DNA from: Sedimentisphaerales bacterium
GTDB lineage: Bacteria; Planctomycetota; Phycisphaerae; Sedimentisphaerales; SG8-4
NCBI GenBank assembly: GCA_016928975.1
Contig: JAFGJR010000230.1
Location: 1-44,292, forward strand
Direction: 5' to 3'
DNA length: 44,292 bases
The notes under the pieces are model-generated. The model saw nothing but the letters and a program-made list of their open reading frames with translations. It made no database searches and was not told the DNA's origin. Below are positions 9,014 to 17,976 of this stretch, piece after piece (positions within the stretch are counted from its first letter, which is position 1; each line of letters opens with the position of its first letter). Both the position numbers and the translations under genes were made by a program.

Positions 9014-9127
9014 GATCCGTCGAGTGATGCCTTGATCAGCTCGGTCGCCTTGGCCAGCGCCTCATCGATTCTGGTGGGGTCCTTGCCGCCAGCCTGGGCC
9101 ATCTGGGGTCTTCCGCCGGCGACAGTG
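9014..9127 (-). pseudogene. relic of the alaS 3' end
   Basis: Read on the minus strand, this stretch encodes GGRPQMAQAGGKDPTRIDEA followed by LAKATELIKASLDG, nearly identical to the last 33 residues of the intact AlaS encoded at 10395-13112. No start, no rest of the gene and no upstream domain remain. The spacer beyond it (8978-9004) also matches the spacer beyond intact alaS (10324-10350). It is a duplication scar and is not expected to be translated as AlaS. Confidence 0.85.
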
Positions 9128-9131
9128 ACGC

Positions 9132-10121
9132 TCACACGCCCCAGTCCAGACGCTCGCGGCAGCGCCAGTAGAATCGTCCGACAGCGTTGGCCAGGACCAG
9201 GAGTAGATAGATTTGCGCGGCCGACCGGACAAACGCCCAGATGGCCAGGCGAGGTACGACCGCGGCGCCAAGGCCGGTTATGGCCAGAAAGAACAGGGCC
9301 AATCCGCAGTACGGTACGAAGGTTCGCCATATCGACTGGACGATCAGCAGGGGATTCAACGCATCGAGTGAATCGAAGATCACCCCTGCCAGAAACGACA
9401 TGGGAAGAAAGAAGACGCCGGAGGCCCCCAGCAGCCAGTACCATGCATCCGTCCGCTCGGTCAAAACGTAGTACACAGCCACAGGCCAGCAGGCGATCGC
9501 GACCGAGGCCACCAGAAGGATAGTCTGGGACAGAAGGTCACCGATGCTCAATGCGCCTGTGATCTGGATATCTGAGGCACGTCGCTGGCCTTTCGAACTA
9601 TCGGTCACACAATGCGCAACGTAATAGCATACGTAGCACGCAAAGACGATGTAGAAGGGGGCTGTCAAAAGGGTCGTCAGATAGCCGGCGCCGCCCATAG
9701 GAAGGGCCGATTGGATGAACCGGGCCAGTAGACTGACCACGAACGCCACGAGCCGGGGGACGATCACAAACACCGCGATGTTCACCGCGCCGGAACTGCT
9801 GACCGGATAGGCCAGGGCGTCGAGGAACCAGGGAAATCGCGATTCCTCAATCACTTCGGCCAGAGGGTCAGTCGCAAGAGAAGTCGACCGATCTGGGTCC
9901 GCCCCTGATTTCGCGACCTCCTCGCCCTGGTTTTCGGGTGGAGCTCCCTGAGCCAACGCGGGCAAATCCAGAAGATCCCTGAGGGCCGGCTTGTTTTGGG
10001 CTCCGGTCGCGGGCGGAACGATGACTTCCGATTTGCAGCGTGGGCAGTGCGCCTGCCGCCCGGCGTGGGTCTCCGGGACCCTGAGTTTGGCGCCACAGTG
10101 TGGACATTCCAAGTGTATCAT
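9132..10121 (-). CDS. zinc-ribbon multi-pass membrane protein (paralogue 1)
   Basis: The protein has 329 residues from the ATG at 10121, chosen because it aligns with the start of the neighbouring paralogue and shares its preceding GGCGGGTCC. The open frame upstream adds 30 unsupported residues. The N-terminal zinc ribbon reads CPHCGAKLRVP followed by CPRCKSE. A Pro/Glu-rich linker leads to about five or six hydrophobic helices, and the end is RCRERLDWGV. The similarity to the gene at 7946-8917 is strong at the ends and in the ribbon, weaker in the middle, so the duplication is not recent. Its position immediately downstream of alaS represents the ancestral order. Role unknown, presumably in the cytoplasmic membrane. 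Confidence 0.8.
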   Translation of the reverse strand: MIHLECPHCGAKLRVPETHAGRQAHCPRCKSEVIVPPATGAQNKPALRDLLDLPALAQGAPPENQGEEVAKSGADPDRSTSLATDPLAEVIEESRFPWFLDALAYPVSSSGAVNIAVFVIVPRLVAFVVSLLARFIQSALPMGGAGYLTTLLTAPFYIVFACYVCYYVAHCVTDSSKGQRRASDIQITGALSIGDLLSQTILLVASVAIACWPVAVYYVLTERTDAWYWLLGASGVFFLPMSFLAGVIFDSLDALNPLLIVQSIWRTFVPYCGLALFFLAITGLGAAVVPRLAIWAFVRSAAQIYLLLVLANAVGRFYWRCRERLDWGV

Positions 10122-10222
10122 GGACCCGCCGCGAAAATGCAAAGGCCAGACAAACCACGACAGCTCCCCTGCAACGCTCCCGGCACCGCCGCCACGTCGA
10201 GGACGTTGCACGGCTACCCATA

Positions 10223-10295
10223 CGTCATTCCCGCGAAGGCGGGAATCCAGTCATGTTCCGAAAGCTCCTGGCCCCCCGCCTGCGCGGGGGTGACA
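10223..10295. repeat. pair of REP-like palindromes
   Basis: Two GC-rich palindromes sit close together: ATTCCCGCGAAGGCGGGAAT (within 10223-10250) and CCCCCGCCTGCGCGGGGG (within 10271-10295, ending TGACA). The first is preceded by GTC and followed by CCAG, the arrangement of dispersed REP/REPIN-type elements in many bacteria. The matching spacer of the duplicated copy (8918-9013) lacks them, so they arrived after the duplication or were lost from the copy. Confidence 0.7.
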
Positions 10296-10394
10296 TAGTA
10301 GAGACTGTTCCATCAAGGCTCTCAAGGAACAGACGCATGACGAGCGAAGTCCTTTTGACAATCTGTCCCGAGTCCTGCGTCCCGTACCCTGATT

Positions 10395-13112
10395 CTATCC
10401 GCCGAGGCCGGCCTGGATCAGCTCCTTGGCTTTGGCCAGAGCCTCGTCGATCCTGGTGGGGTCTTTGCCGCCGGCCTGGGCCATCTGGGGTTTTCCGCCA
10501 CCGCCGCCACCGACGATGGGGGCGATGGTCTTGACCACATCGCCTGCCTTCAGGCCCTTGGCGATCAGGTCGTCAGTAACGCCGGCCAGGAGCATCACTC
10601 TGCCTTCCTCTTCATAGGCCAGGACAATCGCGGCCGAGCCGGCCTTCTTCTTGAGCATGTCGATGGCCTCGCGGGCCCGGTCCACGGAGGTGGCGGACAA
10701 TCGTCCGACGACGACCGACGAGCCATCGATCTTCTCGCCGGCGTCGAGCAGTTTCCTCGCCTCGGCCATCGTGTCGGGACCGCCCGTCTTCGAGGCGGTC
10801 TTGAGCTGCTTGGCCAGACGCTTGTTGTCCTCCAGGAGCTGCGTGACGCGCTCGGGCACCTTTTCCGTGGACACCTGAAGCTGAGCGGAGAGCTGATCGA
10901 CGATCTCGCCGGCCCGTTCGAGGTAGGCGATCAAGGCCGAGCCGGTCAGAGCCGTGATTCGGCGAACGCCCGCCGAGACGCTCTCTTCTTTGAGGACTTT
11001 GAATCCACCGATGGAGCCGAGGTGATCGACGTGTGTGCCGCCGCAGAATTCCCGGCTGAACGCCTGATCAAGATGGTCCTTGTCCGTCGCACCGAGACAA
11101 ATGACGCGAACCTCGCTGCCGTACTTCTCGCCGAACAGCGCCATCGCGCCGAGCTTCTCCGCCTGCTCCTTGGGCAACACGACCCACGTAACCGGCTCGT
11201 CGGCGGCGATCTTCTCGCAGACCAGCCGCTGGGCCTCCTGGATTTCCTCTCTGGTCGGCGCTCGGGGATACGTGAAGTCGAATCGCAGGTAATCGGGTCC
11301 GACGTAGCTGCCCTGCTGAGCAGCCGACTTGCCGAGCACCTGCCGCAACGCCCACTGAAGAACGTGCGTCGCCGTGTGGTTCTTCCGCGTTGAGTTGCGA
11401 TCCGCGCTGACCCGCGCGGTGACCGTCTGGCCGACGTGGAGCAAGCCTTCGACGAGTCTGCCGCGATGGACGACGGAGTTGGCGATCTTCATCGTGAGTT
11501 GGACGAGGAACTGGCCGCCGTCGGCCATGATGACGCCGGTGTCGCCGACCTGGCCGCCCATCTCGGCGTAGAAGCAGGTCTTGTCGAGCACGAGGCCGAT
11601 CTCGGTCCCCGCCGGGATATTCCCCTGCTTCTTGAATCCCTCGGAGTCGATCCAGCCGAGGATCGTGGCGTCACAGCGGTCGGTGCAATACTTGTGAACG
11701 TCCTCGGTCGCCGGCAGCTCGATATCGGACAGGCCCGCCAGGAGCGCGTCGCTCTTCTGGGCGGCCCTGGCACGCTCCTTCTGCTCCTGCATCAGCGAGT
11801 CGAAGCGAGCCAGATCGACCTTGAGGCCTCGCTCGCCGGCCATGAGTTGCGTCAGGTCGGGCGGGAAGCCGTACGTGTCGTAAAGCTGGAAGGCGTCATC
11901 GCCGCTGATCGTCTTGGCCGGAGTCTTTGCAGCGAGGTCCGCGGCGGACGTGAAGATTTCGAGGCCCCTATCGAGCGTCCTGCCAAAGCCGGCCTCCTCC
12001 GACTCGATGACGGTCGAGACGTACTCGGCGCGCTGGCGAACTTCAGGGAAGGCGTCGCCGAGGCAGTCCACGACCACGGGGACGAGCTTGTAGAGGAACG
12101 GCTCGTGCATGTCAAGCTGGCGGCCGAAGCGAGCGGCTCTGCGCAGGATTCGGCGGATCACGTAGCCCCGGCCCTCGTTGGACGGCGTCGCCCCATCGGT
12201 GATGGCCGTCACCAGCGTGCGGCTGTGGTCCGCGATCACGCGAAATGCGTTGTCGGTCTTGTTGCCGAGCTGCGAGGTGTACTTGTGGCCCGACAGCTCG
12301 CTGGTCCGCTCGATGATCGGCATGAACAGGTCAGTATCGTAGTTGCTGTGCTTGCTCTGGAGGACGGAGACGACTCGCTCGAGGCCGGCGCCGGTGTCGA
12401 TATAGCGAGCCGACAGCGGGACGAGCTTGCCCGTCGGCTGGCGGTTGTACTGAATGAAGACGAGGTTCCACAGCTCGATGAACCGGGCGCAGTCGCCGTT
12501 GACCTGGCACTCGTGGCCGGGGACGCCCTTCTTGTCGCAGCGGTCGGGACCCAGATCGATGTGGATCTCGCTGCACGGGCCGCACGGGCCGGTCTCGCCC
12601 ATCTCCCAGAAGTTGTCCTTCTTGCCGAACGCGACCACCCGCTCGTGCGGGATGGGCGTCAGCCTCGTCCAGAGTCCCGCGGCCTCATCGTCCCGGGGCA
12701 AACCGTCGGCGTCGTCACCGGCGAAGACAGAGGCCCACAACTGGTCCGGGTTGATCCCCCAGACCTTCGTCAGCAATTCCCACGCCCACGCAATCGCCTC
12801 GGCCTTGAAGTAATCGTTGAACGACCAGTTGCCCAGCATCTCGAAGAAGGTGTGATGATACGTGTCCTTGCCGACCTCCTCCAGGTCGTTGTGCTTGCCG
12901 CTGACCCGCAGGCACTTCTGGCTGTTGACCGCACGGCGACAGTCGGCGGGCCTGAGGCCCAGGAAGATGTCCTTGAACTGGTTCATGCCTGCATTGGTGA
13001 ACAGCAGGGTCTCGTCGTCGCTCGGCACGATCGGCGAACTCGGCACGAACGCGTGCTCTTTACCCTGGAAGAACTCGATGAACCCACTTCGAATCTGCTT
13101 GGCACTCAGCAT
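10395..13112 (-). CDS. alaS: alanine--tRNA ligase
   Basis: This is full-length AlaRS of 905 residues, which charges tRNA-Ala in the cytoplasm. The class II catalytic core is at the N-terminus, with SPIVPSDDETLLFTNAGMNQ as a motif block. The editing domain shows the HTATH zinc motif, then CGGTHVDHLGSIGGFK. The C-Ala domain ends in a glycine-rich stretch followed by KPQMAQAGGKD. An insert with several cysteines (DRCDKKGVPGHECQVNGDC) is present around residues 190-210. The final 33 codons also exist as a relic at 9014-9127. It starts 95 bases after the recA stop. Confidence 0.97.
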   Translation of the reverse strand: MLSAKQIRSGFIEFFQGKEHAFVPSSPIVPSDDETLLFTNAGMNQFKDIFLGLRPADCRRAVNSQKCLRVSGKHNDLEEVGKDTYHHTFFEMLGNWSFNDYFKAEAIAWAWELLTKVWGINPDQLWASVFAGDDADGLPRDDEAAGLWTRLTPIPHERVVAFGKKDNFWEMGETGPCGPCSEIHIDLGPDRCDKKGVPGHECQVNGDCARFIELWNLVFIQYNRQPTGKLVPLSARYIDTGAGLERVVSVLQSKHSNYDTDLFMPIIERTSELSGHKYTSQLGNKTDNAFRVIADHSRTLVTAITDGATPSNEGRGYVIRRILRRAARFGRQLDMHEPFLYKLVPVVVDCLGDAFPEVRQRAEYVSTVIESEEAGFGRTLDRGLEIFTSAADLAAKTPAKTISGDDAFQLYDTYGFPPDLTQLMAGERGLKVDLARFDSLMQEQKERARAAQKSDALLAGLSDIELPATEDVHKYCTDRCDATILGWIDSEGFKKQGNIPAGTEIGLVLDKTCFYAEMGGQVGDTGVIMADGGQFLVQLTMKIANSVVHRGRLVEGLLHVGQTVTARVSADRNSTRKNHTATHVLQWALRQVLGKSAAQQGSYVGPDYLRFDFTYPRAPTREEIQEAQRLVCEKIAADEPVTWVVLPKEQAEKLGAMALFGEKYGSEVRVICLGATDKDHLDQAFSREFCGGTHVDHLGSIGGFKVLKEESVSAGVRRITALTGSALIAYLERAGEIVDQLSAQLQVSTEKVPERVTQLLEDNKRLAKQLKTASKTGGPDTMAEARKLLDAGEKIDGSSVVVGRLSATSVDRAREAIDMLKKKAGSAAIVLAYEEEGRVMLLAGVTDDLIAKGLKAGDVVKTIAPIVGGGGGGKPQMAQAGGKDPTRIDEALAKAKELIQAGLGG

Positions 13113-13162
13113 TCCACGACACCCTTATCCAACAGATCACAAAAAAGGCAGATGCATTTCAA

Positions 13163-13203
13163 ATTGCGGATTGCAGATTAGCGCCGCGACTCCAATCCGC
13201 AAT
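13163..13203 (-). terminator. possible terminator hairpin after recA
   Basis: Perfect 11-base arms (ATTGCGGATTG and CAATCCGCAAT) enclose a 19-base loop just downstream of recA. On the minus strand a T6 run follows about 16 bases later. The distance to the T run makes efficient intrinsic termination uncertain. Confidence 0.4.
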
Positions 13204-13207
13204 CCAG

Positions 13208-14278
13208 TTACACCTCGACCTCTGCTGGCTCTTGCGAGCGGGCCGGCGCGTGGAGGAGGTCTTTGCCGGCGAGGACCTTGCCCTTGATCTCCTCGCGCAG
13301 CTCCGGATTGTCGATCAAGTACTTTTTGGCGTTCTCACGGCCCTGCCCGAGCCGGGCGCTGCCGTAGTTGATCCAGGCGCCGCTTCGCTCGACGATCCCG
13401 TGGGCCATTGCCAGGTCGAGCAGATCGCCCTCGTAGCTGATCCCGGTGTCGAACATGATGTCGAACTCGGTCTCGCGGAACGGCGGCGCGATCTTGTTCT
13501 TGACGACCCGCGCCTTGACGCGAGAGCCGATGGCGCCGGTATTGTCCTTCAGCGTGTTGAGCCTTCGCAGATCGACGCGAACGGAGCAGTAGAACTTCAG
13601 GGCTTTTCCGCCGGTGGTCGTCTCAGGATTGCCGAACATGACGCCGATCTTCATACGGATCTGGTTGATGAAGACCAGGGCGGTCTTGCTCTTGCTGATG
13701 ATGCCGGTGAGCTTTCGCATCGCCTGGCTCATCAGCCGGGCCTGAAGGCCCATGTGACTGTCGCCCATCTCGCCTTCGAGCTCGGCCCTGGGCGTCAGCG
13801 CCGCCACGGAGTCGACGACGATCACGTCGACGGAATTGGACGCGATGAGCATCTCGGCGATGTCGAGGGCCTGCTCGCCGGTGTCGGGCTGGCTGACCAG
13901 CAGGCTGCTAACGTCCACGCCGAGCCTCTTGGCCCAGGTGGTGTCCAGCGCGTGCTCGGCGTCGATGAACGCGGCGACGCCACCGGCCTTCTGGGCACTG
14001 GCGATCACGTGCAGCGCCAGCGTGGTCTTGCCGGACGATTCCGGCCCGAACAGCTCCGTGATGCGTCCGCGCGGGATGCCCACGCCGCCGAGCGCGATGT
14101 CGAGGGACAGCGCCCCGGTGCTGATGCCCTCGATGTGGGCATAGCAGCTCTCGTCCATCTGCATGATAGCGCCCTGGCCGTACTGCTTCTCGATCTGCGC
14201 GATCACGCGATGCAATGCGGCCTGCTTGCCGTCGTGGGTAGCTGGTTCTGAGGTTGCGGTCTTCTTCGTTTTTGCCAT
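13208..14278 (-). CDS. recA: recombinase RecA
   Basis: This 356-residue RecA, the DNA strand-exchange ATPase of homologous recombination and SOS induction, has Walker A GPESSGKT at residues 78-85. Walker B lies in the [12 protein letters not shown] stretch, and the MAW-like and L1/L2 regions follow ([16 protein letters not shown], then [15 protein letters not shown]). The ATG at 14278 has a strong GGAGG site seven bases upstream. The upstream region holds a 177-base palindromic element that may contain or displace the promoter; I see no clear LexA-type operator. Confidence 0.97.
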   Translation of the reverse strand: MAKTKKTATSEPATHDGKQAALHRVIAQIEKQYGQGAIMQMDESCYAHIEGISTGALSLDIALGGVGIPRGRITELFGPESSGKTTLALHVIASAQKAGGVAAFIDAEHALDTTWAKRLGVDVSSLLVSQPDTGEQALDIAEMLIASNSVDVIVVDSVAALTPRAELEGEMGDSHMGLQARLMSQAMRKLTGIISKSKTALVFINQIRMKIGVMFGNPETTTGGKALKFYCSVRVDLRRLNTLKDNTGAIGSRVKARVVKNKIAPPFRETEFDIMFDTGISYEGDLLDLAMAHGIVERSGAWINYGSARLGQGRENAKKYLIDNPELREEIKGKVLAGKDLLHAPARSQEPAEVEV

Positions 14279-14325
14279 GGAATTACCTCCAACTCTCGCC
14301 CTTCCATCGTTTCGTAGTCCTGTCC

Positions 14326-14502
14326 GGAGTTCTGCAAAATGGAAGGCAGGCTTATATTATTCAAGGAAATCGGCTTTGGGATTTCCTTGAATAACCCACG
14401 CAGCCACTTGTGCACCAGGCGATTTCCCTTCCCTGGAAGGAAAGATCAAGACAACCATTTTTCCTTCCCAAAGTAAGCCTACCTTCCATTTTGCAGGACT
14501 CC
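14326..14502. mobile_element. MITE-like palindromic element, 177 bases
   Basis: The element is bounded by 29-base inverted repeats, 14326-14354 and 14474-14502, that differ at only two positions (each arm contains TGCAAAATGGAAGG). Inside the left half is a second perfect palindrome: 15-base arms at 14357-14371 and 14380-14394 around an 8-base loop. A third short palindrome (CCTTCC-CT-GGAAGG) lies near 14430. It has no credible ORF. No target-site duplication is obvious. It could be a non-autonomous transposon or a structured repeat acting as a bidirectional terminator between recA and thpR. Confidence 0.6.
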
Positions 14503-14508
14503 ACGTAT

Positions 14509-15075
14509 CTACTGTAACTTGTAGTTTCCCAAACGGGTATAGATCGGCCCCTCGGGCCGCAATTGACTTTCGTACACGCAGACCGCCTCGCTGCGCACCG
14601 TGCCGAGATCGAAGTCCCTGTATTGTTCCGCGAGCCTGGCCACCTTCTCGCCGGCTTTGGCATTTCGGATTCGACACAGCGTCAGGTGGCCGGAGAACTG
14701 CCGGCCCTCCCTGGGCCAGCCGGCCTGTTCCAGGCGATCCTCGATGTCCTGTTGCAACGCCAGAAGCTCGGGACAGTCGAGTCCTGCGCCGACCCACAGG
14801 ACGCGAGCACTGCGACCGCCAAAAGTGCCGACCTCTTTGACACTGAAATCGAACGACGCGCGTCGGGCGGCCACTTCCTTGACGACATTGCAGACGTCAG
14901 CTATCTGGTTGTCGGGGACCTCGCCGAGGAATTTCAGCGTCAGGTGCATGCCCTCCGGCTCCACCCATTTGAGGTCGCCCTTGTGGACGTCCAGGCGGCC
15001 CGCCAGCTCCTTTTGCAGTTCGGCCAAGTCCGCCCGAATCTCCTCCGGTATGTCAATGGCAATGAAACAACGCAT
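14509..15075 (-). CDS. thpR: RNA 2',3'-cyclic phosphodiesterase (2H family)
   Basis: This 188-residue protein belongs to the 2H phosphoesterase superfamily, historically called 2'-5' RNA ligase. The two catalytic HxTx motifs are HLTL at residues 44-47 and at 130-133, each in the family context (MHLTLKFLGEV and GHLTLCRIR). The N-terminus MRCFIAIDIPEEI is typical. Members open 2',3'-cyclic phosphates on RNA ends; the cellular role is poorly defined. It is transcribed toward recA, with the palindromic element between. Confidence 0.92.
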   Translation of the reverse strand: MRCFIAIDIPEEIRADLAELQKELAGRLDVHKGDLKWVEPEGMHLTLKFLGEVPDNQIADVCNVVKEVAARRASFDFSVKEVGTFGGRSARVLWVGAGLDCPELLALQQDIEDRLEQAGWPREGRQFSGHLTLCRIRNAKAGEKVARLAEQYRDFDLGTVRSEAVCVYESQLRPEGPIYTRLGNYKLQ

Positions 15076-15196
15076 GGTCTTGTCACCTATCCGTCGAGGA
15101 TCTCAGGGGCTCTGCCCCCAGGGACACCACCAGAGCCCGCGAGCGTCCGCATGTGAGGTGAGTTCCCAACCTGCGCGACGGAGCTATGCATATACG

Positions 15197-16102
15197 TCAA
15201 AAGCATGTGAACCTTCGAAGCATCTCCAGCCGGTTATCGATGTCCTGTCGCGCGATCTTCTTCAGGCCGTCCAGCGAGAAATCCGCGATCGTGAACGAGG
15301 CGACGACCGTGCCGTACGCCACGGCGATCTTCAACGTGTCGAAATCCGTCCCGTGGACCTGGGTGAGATAGCCCATGAATCCGCCGGCGAAGCTGTCTCC
15401 CGCCCCGGTCGGGTCGATGACCTCGGTCGCCGGGTAGGCCGGCAAAATGAACTTGCTCCCATCCTTCAGGCACATCAGCGAGCCGGACTCGCCCTTCTTG
15501 ACGATCACGACGGATGGTCCCATCGTCAGGACTCGCTCGGCTGCCCGGACCAGGTTGTGCTCCTTGGCCAGAAGCTTGGCCTCGTCGGCGTTGATCATCA
15601 GACAATCGATCTTTGTCATCAGTTCGCTCAGGTCGCCCGGGTGACCCGCGATCCAGATGTCCATCGTGTCGGCCGCCACGAACAGCGGCGAGTGGATCTG
15701 GCTGAGCAGCTCGATCTGAAGTCGGGGCGCGGTGTTGGCGAGAAAGACGAATTGGCTGTCGGCAAACGCCTGGGGCACGACCGGCGGCCGCTCCGCCAGG
15801 ACGTTGAGCTCCACGCGGTCGGTGACGCGGTCGTCCATCGCCTCCTTGTAGGTGCCGGCCCAGCGGAAGGTCTTGCTCGTCCGGCGGAGTTCAAGACCGC
15901 GCAGATCCACTTCTTTGCCGGCGAAGATCTCAGGGATGTCGAAGGGGCAGTCGGCGCCAACGACGCCGATGAAGCGGACGGGCGCGAAGAAGCTGGCCGC
16001 CATGGTGAAATAGACCGCCGAGCCCCCGATACAGTTCTCGCTGCACCCGTGGGGCGTCCTGACCGTGTCGATCCCGATGGACCCCGTAACCAGTAGTGGC
16101 AT
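15197..16102 (-). CDS. PfkB-family carbohydrate/nucleoside kinase
   Basis: This 301-residue ribokinase-like kinase starts MPLLVTGSIGIDT, then a GGSAVYF block matching PfkB signature 1. Signature 2 is DPTGAGDSFAGGFMGYL near residues 220-236, with the anion-hole GAGD and catalytic Asp. The substrate (sugar, adenosine or other) cannot be told from the sequence. It starts two bases after gltX ends, so the two genes form an operon. It has no metabolic neighbour that would suggest a substrate. Confidence 0.88.
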   Translation of the reverse strand: MPLLVTGSIGIDTVRTPHGCSENCIGGSAVYFTMAASFFAPVRFIGVVGADCPFDIPEIFAGKEVDLRGLELRRTSKTFRWAGTYKEAMDDRVTDRVELNVLAERPPVVPQAFADSQFVFLANTAPRLQIELLSQIHSPLFVAADTMDIWIAGHPGDLSELMTKIDCLMINADEAKLLAKEHNLVRAAERVLTMGPSVVIVKKGESGSLMCLKDGSKFILPAYPATEVIDPTGAGDSFAGGFMGYLTQVHGTDFDTLKIAVAYGTVVASFTIADFSLDGLKKIARQDIDNRLEMLRRFTCF

Positions 16103-16104
16103 CG

Positions 16105-17772
16105 TTACCCTGTCTGTGATTGTGCCCGGGAGCGGAACTTCTCCAGCGTCAGGTCGATCCTTCGCAACGTCCGTTCCTTACCCAGCATGCTCACGGAATC
16201 GAAAATCGGAAGGCTGATCGTCGTGCCGCACAGGGCCACGCGCAGAGGTTGCGCCACCTTGCCCAGGCCGACCTGCTTCTCCTCGGCCAGTCCGCGAAGC
16301 ATCTCCTCGATCGCCGGCTCGGTGAACTGGTCCATTCCAGCCAGCTCGTCGCGCACTCGCCGCAGAATCTCCAGAGCATGGTCTTTCAGAAGCACTTTGC
16401 CGACCGCCTTTTCGTCGAATTCGATCCGATCATCAGTTACATAAATAAAGACACTCTTACGCTCGATATCATCAAACGTGCGCGCCCCATCACAGAGTTG
16501 AATGATCCGCAGAAGCGTCTCGTCGTCGGCCGCCAGCAGGGGCGAATTCCTCTCCTTCAGGTACGCCTTGAGGCGGGCCAGGACCCTCTCGCGGGGCTCC
16601 ATCCGCAGGTGCTCCATGTTGAACGCCAGGAGCTTTTTGCGGTCGAACAGGCTGTTGCTTTTCGTCAGTCGCGAGGGGTCGAACGACCGGACCAGCTCTT
16701 CGACCGTCATGATCTCCCGCTGGTCGCCGGGATTCCAGCCGAGCAGGGCCAGGAAGTTCACCAGCGTCTCCGGCAAATAGCCGCTGCGGAAGAAGTCGAT
16801 GATGTTGATCTCCGGCAGCGGGACCCCCAGGAACTGCGCCATCTTCTCCACGTCGGGCATGTCGAGGACCTTCTTGCCGTCGAGGAAGTCCTGGACGTCC
16901 TGGACATTCAATCCGGTGCTGGCGGAGATGATGCTGACGATCTCCGGCTCCGTCCCGGCCTTCCCCAGGATCGCCTTTCGAAGCGTCTCCGGGCGTTCCC
17001 GCTTGGAGAGCTTGCCGCCGGTGTCGCTGACCGTCACGGACATGTGGGCGTATTGCGGCAGCGAGCCGTCAGGGAACAGGGCCTGCCACAATGCTTGCTG
17101 GCCGGGCGTGTTCATCAGGTGCTCCTGGCCGCGGATCACATGCGTGATCTTCATGTGATAGTCGTCCACAACGCAGGCAAAGCTGTAGGTCGGAAAACCG
17201 TCGCTCTTGAGGATGATGAAGTCGCCCAGCTCGGCGGGATCGAACGAGATCTGACCACGAACGATGTCGGTCACGACAATCGGCTTGCCCAGCGGCATGG
17301 CGAAACGGACTGTTACAGGCCGGCCTTCCGCCCGCGCCCGCTCCGCGTCTGCTTCAGACGGAAACTGCTTCGGCCGGGAGTAGACGAAACCCTTCTTCTG
17401 GGCGTCGGCCTGGGCTCTCATCGCATCGAGCTCGTCGGTGGTCTCGAAGGTATAGTAGGCCTTGCCTCGTTCGAGCAACTGCCGGACGTGTTTGTTGTAG
17501 AGATCCGTGCGCTGCGATTGGAGGTACGGCCCGTTCGGACCGCCGACCTCGGGGCCCTCATCCCATTCGATCCCCAGCCAATGAAGGTCCTGCATCACCT
17601 GCCGGGCTGCCGTCGGCGTGTTGCGCTTCACGTCCGTATCCTCGATGCGAAGAATGAACGTACCGCCCGTCCGGCGGGCCCACAACCAGTTGAACAACGC
17701 GGTCCTCGCCCCGCCCACATGCAGGTACCCCGTTGGCGACGGCGCAAACCGTGTTACCACGCTCTCTGACAC
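16105..17772 (-). CDS. gltX: glutamate--tRNA ligase with an extra segment after KLSKR
   Basis: This 555-residue class I synthetase charges tRNA-Glu. The HIGH-type motif is FAPSPTGYLHVGGARTALFN (residues 9-28) and the KMSKS-type motif is KLSKR (254-258). In standard GluRS about ten residues separate that motif from the GYLPEALLN helix. Here about 70 do, so roughly 60 residues are inserted (about 260-325, including LDMPDVEKMAQFLGVPLPEI). The C-terminal anticodon-binding region follows. The GTG at 17772 gives the standard N-terminus. The length and insert may be normal for this lineage. Confidence 0.94.
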   Translation of the reverse strand: MSESVVTRFAPSPTGYLHVGGARTALFNWLWARRTGGTFILRIEDTDVKRNTPTAARQVMQDLHWLGIEWDEGPEVGGPNGPYLQSQRTDLYNKHVRQLLERGKAYYTFETTDELDAMRAQADAQKKGFVYSRPKQFPSEADAERARAEGRPVTVRFAMPLGKPIVVTDIVRGQISFDPAELGDFIILKSDGFPTYSFACVVDDYHMKITHVIRGQEHLMNTPGQQALWQALFPDGSLPQYAHMSVTVSDTGGKLSKRERPETLRKAILGKAGTEPEIVSIISASTGLNVQDVQDFLDGKKVLDMPDVEKMAQFLGVPLPEINIIDFFRSGYLPETLVNFLALLGWNPGDQREIMTVEELVRSFDPSRLTKSNSLFDRKKLLAFNMEHLRMEPRERVLARLKAYLKERNSPLLAADDETLLRIIQLCDGARTFDDIERKSVFIYVTDDRIEFDEKAVGKVLLKDHALEILRRVRDELAGMDQFTEPAIEEMLRGLAEEKQVGLGKVAQPLRVALCGTTISLPIFDSVSMLGKERTLRRIDLTLEKFRSRAQSQTG

Positions 17773-17810
17773 TACCTGGCACTCCTCGTCGTAAACCTCT
17801 GGAAACCAGC

Positions 17811-17839
17811 AGGTTAAGCCATGAGATATGGGTTGTCAA
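17811..17839 (-). promoter_or_regulatory. promoter for gltX-pfkB
   Basis: On the minus strand a perfect TTGACA (17834-17839) is followed after 17 bases by TAACCT (17811-17816), about 40 bases before the gltX GTG. The -10 box matches only three of six consensus bases. Confidence 0.45.
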
Positions 17840-17976
17840 GAGCGATAAACGGCATTTGCGTCCACCTCGGCCGCGAATGCGGAAGCCGCAGGAGTGACTT
17901 TGCTTGTGCCGCTGGCGACGTGGGAGTCCATCGCGTCGCCGCAATAGGAAGCGGTGAAGCGTTGTGTGACTTGAGG

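Noticed and set aside
11436..13181. A 581-codon open frame antisense to alaS, and similar long antisense frames over gltX, recA and the dcw genes
   Set aside because: High GC in third positions opens mirror frames. Their products are Arg/Asp/Val-rich without domains, whereas the sense frames encode complete known enzymes.
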